Assembly: GCA_934278005.1 (NCBI GenBank) | Contig: CAKQWG010000072.1 | Location: 1-15,793 of the forward strand | Origin: an uncultured Pirellulaceae bacterium | Lineage (GTDB): Bacteria; Planctomycetota; Planctomycetia; Pirellulales; Pirellulaceae | Length of the DNA: 15,793 nt | Direction of reading: 5' to 3' | Part shown: piece after piece, positions 13,367 to 15,793 of the stretch | Layout of the letters: every line of letters begins with the position of its first letter | How positions within the stretch are numbered: the first letter of the stretch is position 1 | Made by a program: the position numbers and the translations under genes | Notes under the pieces: generated by a model | The model's input: only the letters and a program-made list of their open reading frames with translations | Databases searched by the model: none | Told to the model about the DNA's origin: nothing

Positions 13367-15481
13367 CTACTTAGCTCCGGCCAATTCTTTCTTGCGACGC
13401 GAAGCGATAATTTCTTCTTGAACATTGCTGGGGCACTTGCGATAGGTCAGCAATTCCATGGTGAAGGTACCCTGGCCCTTGGTCATGCTACGCAGGTCGG
13501 TGGCATAGCCAAACGTTTCGGCCAATGGCACCTCTGCGATAATGTAAGACACACCATCGCGAAGATCGGTCGACACAATTAGCCCACGGCGGCGAATCAC
13601 GTCGCCCACCACATCGCCCTGGAATATCTCGGGGCATTCGATTTCACACTTCATGATCGGCTCAAGCAGCATCGGTTTGCTCTTGAGGATCGATTCGCGG
13701 AAACAGCCTTGAGCGGCGATGTAAAACGCACGTTCCGAAGAGTCGACGTCGTGGTAGCTACCGTCGCGCAAGTCGATGCGAACACCCACCACGGGAAATT
13801 CCGCCAGGGGTCCCTTGCTTAGCGAGTCACGCATGCCCTTTTCTACAGGCGCGATGAACTGCTTGGGAATGCGCCCACCGACGATGTGTTCTTCGAATTC
13901 GAAGGTGGCAGCACCTTCGGTATCGATAGGAGTGAGTTCGCCGACGATGTGTGCAAACTGTCCCGAACCACCGGTTTGCTTCTTGTGCTTGTAGTTGAAC
14001 TCAACTTTCTCGCCGGGAGCTTCGCGGTAGCTGACCTTTGGAGCGCCAGCGGTGATTTCGATCTTATACTCGCGGCGCATGCGTTCGATGTAGATTTCCA
14101 AGTGCAGTTCACCCATGCCGCAGATGATCGTTTCGCTGGTCTCTTCGTCGTTGTAGACCTGGAAGGTGGGATCTTCTTTGCGGAAGCGCTGCAGAGCCTT
14201 GGTCATCTTGTCAGAATCCGCCCGAGCTGGGGTGACGGAGACTTTAATTACTGGCTCGGGGACGAACATGCTCTCGAGCGAGCAGTAGTCTCGATCTGCG
14301 GCGTAGGTATCACCTGAGGCGCAGTCGATGCCCATGATAGCGACGATGTCACCCGCTTCGGCTGCATCGATTTCTTCGCGTTCATCGGAGTGCATCCGCA
14401 CGATTCGGCTAAAGCGATCCTTGCGACCGGTCCGTTGATTGACGTACATTTCTCCCTTGGCGATCTTACCTTGATAGATGCGCAAGAAGGTCAGCTGACC
14501 ATAGGGATCTTCCATGATCTTGAAAGCCATACCGACAAAGGGAGCCTCAGGATCCGGCTTGAGGGCAATCTTCTGGGTTTCGTCGTCGACCTTACGAGCT
14601 TTGATCTCGCGTTCAGCCGGGTTGGGCAGGTAGCGCACGACGGCGTCGAGCAGCGGCTGGACGCCTTTGTTTTTGAAGGCTGAGCCGACGAAGACAGGGG
14701 TCAAACCTTGATTCTGAACAGCATCTCGAATGACTTTGTGGATCAGTTCCTCGCTGACGCTCTCTTCGCTGAGCAGCAGTTCCATAAGTTCGTCGTTATA
14801 CATCGACAGACTTTCGAGCATCGCTTGGCGGTACTCCACGGCTTCGTCTTGCATATTGGCCGGAATGTCTGCTTCCTCGACTGTCGTGCCTTGATCCCCA
14901 GTAAAGCTCAGGGCTTTCATAGTGATCAAGTCGACGCAGCCTGCGAACGTTTCGCCTGCACCGATCGGCAGTTGCACAAGCACCGCGTCGGTATTGAGCT
15001 TATCGCGCATGGCGGCGACAACTTTCTTGGCATCCGCGCCGGTGCGGTCCATCTTGTTGATGAAGGCCAAGCGTGGAATGTTGTAGCGGCGCATTTGACG
15101 ATCGACCGTAAGCGACTGGCTCTGCACTCCGCCCACGGCACACAGTACGAGTACCGCTCCATCGAGAACGCGTAAGCTGCGTTCGACTTCGATGGTGAAA
15201 TCCACGTGGCCGGGCGTGTCGATGAGGTTGATATGGTGCGGGACCTTGATGACTCGGGAATTAGGGCCGCCCCAAGCCACGCTAGTGGCCGCGCTGCTGA
15301 TCGTGATACCGCGCTCTTGCTCAAGTTCCATGGAGTCCATGGTCGCACCGTCGCCACCACCTTTGACTTCTTCGATCTTGTGGATCTTGCCGGTGTAAAA
15401 CAGGATTCGCTCGCTCAAAGTAGTCTTACCTGAGTCGATGTGAGCGCTGATACCGATATTGCGTACTTTTGCGAGTTCCAT
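13367..15481 (-). CDS. fusA: Elongation factor G, planctomycete/mitochondrial-like (spdEFG1) subtype
   Basis: GTPase that drives translocation of tRNA and mRNA on the ribosome. The 704-residue protein starts at ATG 15479-15481 with AGGTG just upstream; a frame extension to 15508 adds nine unconserved residues. GTPase motifs: G1 AHIDSGKT (13-20), G2 RGIT (57-60), G3 DTPGH (88-92), G4 NKMD (142-145), G5 GSA (266-268). Domains II to V follow, including GMGELHLEIYIERMRREY in domain III and a C-terminal KCPSNVQEEII segment. HIDSGKTTLSERILFYTG, with S after HID, and the MDSMELEQERGITI segment are typical of the EF-G group shared by spirochaetes, planctomycetes and delta-proteobacteria and by mitochondrial EFG1; canonical EF-G has HIDAGKTTTTERILFYTG. 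Not beside rpsL/rpsG or tuf here, unlike the usual str operon. Convergent with purF and divergent from purQ. Confidence 0.96.
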   Translation of the reverse strand: MELAKVRNIGISAHIDSGKTTLSERILFYTGKIHKIEEVKGGGDGATMDSMELEQERGITISSAATSVAWGGPNSRVIKVPHHINLIDTPGHVDFTIEVERSLRVLDGAVLVLCAVGGVQSQSLTVDRQMRRYNIPRLAFINKMDRTGADAKKVVAAMRDKLNTDAVLVQLPIGAGETFAGCVDLITMKALSFTGDQGTTVEEADIPANMQDEAVEYRQAMLESLSMYNDELMELLLSEESVSEELIHKVIRDAVQNQGLTPVFVGSAFKNKGVQPLLDAVVRYLPNPAEREIKARKVDDETQKIALKPDPEAPFVGMAFKIMEDPYGQLTFLRIYQGKIAKGEMYVNQRTGRKDRFSRIVRMHSDEREEIDAAEAGDIVAIMGIDCASGDTYAADRDYCSLESMFVPEPVIKVSVTPARADSDKMTKALQRFRKEDPTFQVYNDEETSETIICGMGELHLEIYIERMRREYKIEITAGAPKVSYREAPGEKVEFNYKHKKQTGGSGQFAHIVGELTPIDTEGAATFEFEEHIVGGRIPKQFIAPVEKGMRDSLSKGPLAEFPVVGVRIDLRDGSYHDVDSSERAFYIAAQGCFRESILKSKPMLLEPIMKCEIECPEIFQGDVVGDVIRRRGLIVSTDLRDGVSYIIAEVPLAETFGYATDLRSMTKGQGTFTMELLTYRKCPSNVQEEIIASRRKKELAGAK

Positions 15482-15529
15482 GAATTCACCTAGGAGAAAC
15501 CAAACCAAAAACCGTGTGCAGACCTATCA

Positions 15530-15535
15530 AGTATA
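15530..15535 (-). promoter_or_regulatory. Possible -10 element for fusA
   Basis: On the minus strand TATACT lies about 48 bases upstream of the fusA ATG, between two copies of AGACCTAT on the plus strand (15520-15527 and 15535-15542, 15-base period). No good -35 is seen at the usual distance. Confidence 0.25.
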
Positions 15536-15593
15536 GACCTATGTAGGGGTCATATATTACACCTTCCCGAAATCCTCGAAAGGCCAACTAATC

Positions 15594-15606
15594 CTTGTTT
15601 AACAAG
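15594..15606. promoter_or_regulatory. 13-bp palindrome in the fusA-purQ divergent region
   Basis: CTTGTT-T-AACAAG is a perfect 6-bp inverted repeat around one base, about 110 bases from each flanking start codon. It could be an operator for purQ or fusA, but differs from the palindrome upstream of purF, so a shared purine regulator is not indicated. Confidence 0.3.
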
Positions 15607-15713
15607 ATTGCTGGACCGTGACCGCGTTTCGCAGTCGGCTTCCACAGGCTAGAATCATGAGCTGTAGATGCTGCCGAGCATCGCGATCGTGTCATTCTGT
15701 TAAGGATTTCTTG

Positions 15714-15793
15714 GTGGCCAGTCCCCGTGTACTCATTCTACGTGCCCCAGGTGCGAATTGTGACGCCGAAACCGCCTACGCATTCGAACAAGT
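15714..15793 (+). CDS. purQ: Phosphoribosylformylglycinamidine synthase, glutaminase subunit, N-terminal part
   Basis: GTG at 15714 opens 26 codons that run off the right edge: MASPRVLILRAPGANCDAET followed by AYAFEQ. This is the first beta-strand and the P-G-x-N-C-D turn of PurQ, the glutamine amidotransferase that feeds ammonia to PurL in the fourth step of purine synthesis; the catalytic triad lies further on and is not in the window. AAGGA at 15702-15706 is seven bases before GTG; the in-frame TTG at 15711 is too close. Presence of purQ two genes from purF suggests a loose purine cluster. Only the start is seen, so identity rests on a short segment. Confidence 0.75.
   Translation, partial: MASPRVLILRAPGANCDAETAYAFEQ

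Noticed and set aside
14708..15175. 155-codon plus-strand frame within fusA
   Set aside because: Antisense shadow of the strongly conserved fusA frame.
1..15793. tRNA, rRNA or riboswitch
   Set aside because: No cloverleaf, rRNA core segment or known riboswitch core was recognised by eye in the intergenic parts; a covariance search could still find one.

Overview
The window looks like chromosomal DNA of a planctomycete, probably of the Pirellula/Rhodopirellula type. Three things point there: an elongation factor G of the planctomycete/spirochaete/delta-proteobacterial (mitochondrial-like) subtype, short GC-rich palindromes of the CCGACGC-TCC-GCGTCGG kind scattered at gene ends, and secreted or anchored proteins without a clear family. 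No database search was possible, so the taxonomy is an inference.

Layout. 1-1520 (-): an open-ended reading frame of more than 500 codons with a signal peptide; its C-terminus lies off the left edge. 1521-2011: a gene-poor stretch packed with small repeats, including a 92-bp element with 18-bp inverted ends. 2012-2719 (-): a DNA alkylation repair (AlkD-like) protein. 2941-5568 (+): a UvrA paralogue of the short UvrA2 class without the UvrB-binding domain; its last 11 codons and stop lie inside a dispersed palindromic repeat. 5569-6007: repeats and a 95-bp imperfect palindrome that resembles an integron attC site. 6008-10324 (+): a three-gene exporter operon (ABC ATPase, FtsX-type permease, HlyD/MacA-type adaptor). 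10331-11098 (-): a small anchored or secreted protein that may be a degenerate DUF3179 member. 11381-12991 (+): purF (Fe-S type amidophosphoribosyltransferase). 12992-13366: convergent gap with repeated hairpins. 13367-15481 (-): fusA. 15714-15793 (+): the first 26 codons of purQ, cut by the right edge.

How the genes work together. PurF and PurQ belong to de novo purine synthesis and flank fusA, so the right end is a housekeeping block. The middle holds two DNA-repair genes, divergently transcribed, next to an exporter operon. An alkyl-base repair protein, a UvrA2 and an efflux system are the kinds of protein seen in protection against DNA-damaging small molecules, but nothing here shows that these genes act as one system.

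The strongest unexplained signal is a family of tiny palindromes with a near-constant loop (CTCCGC) and changing but still complementary stems. They sit mainly at the 3' ends of genes, in one case inside coding sequence.
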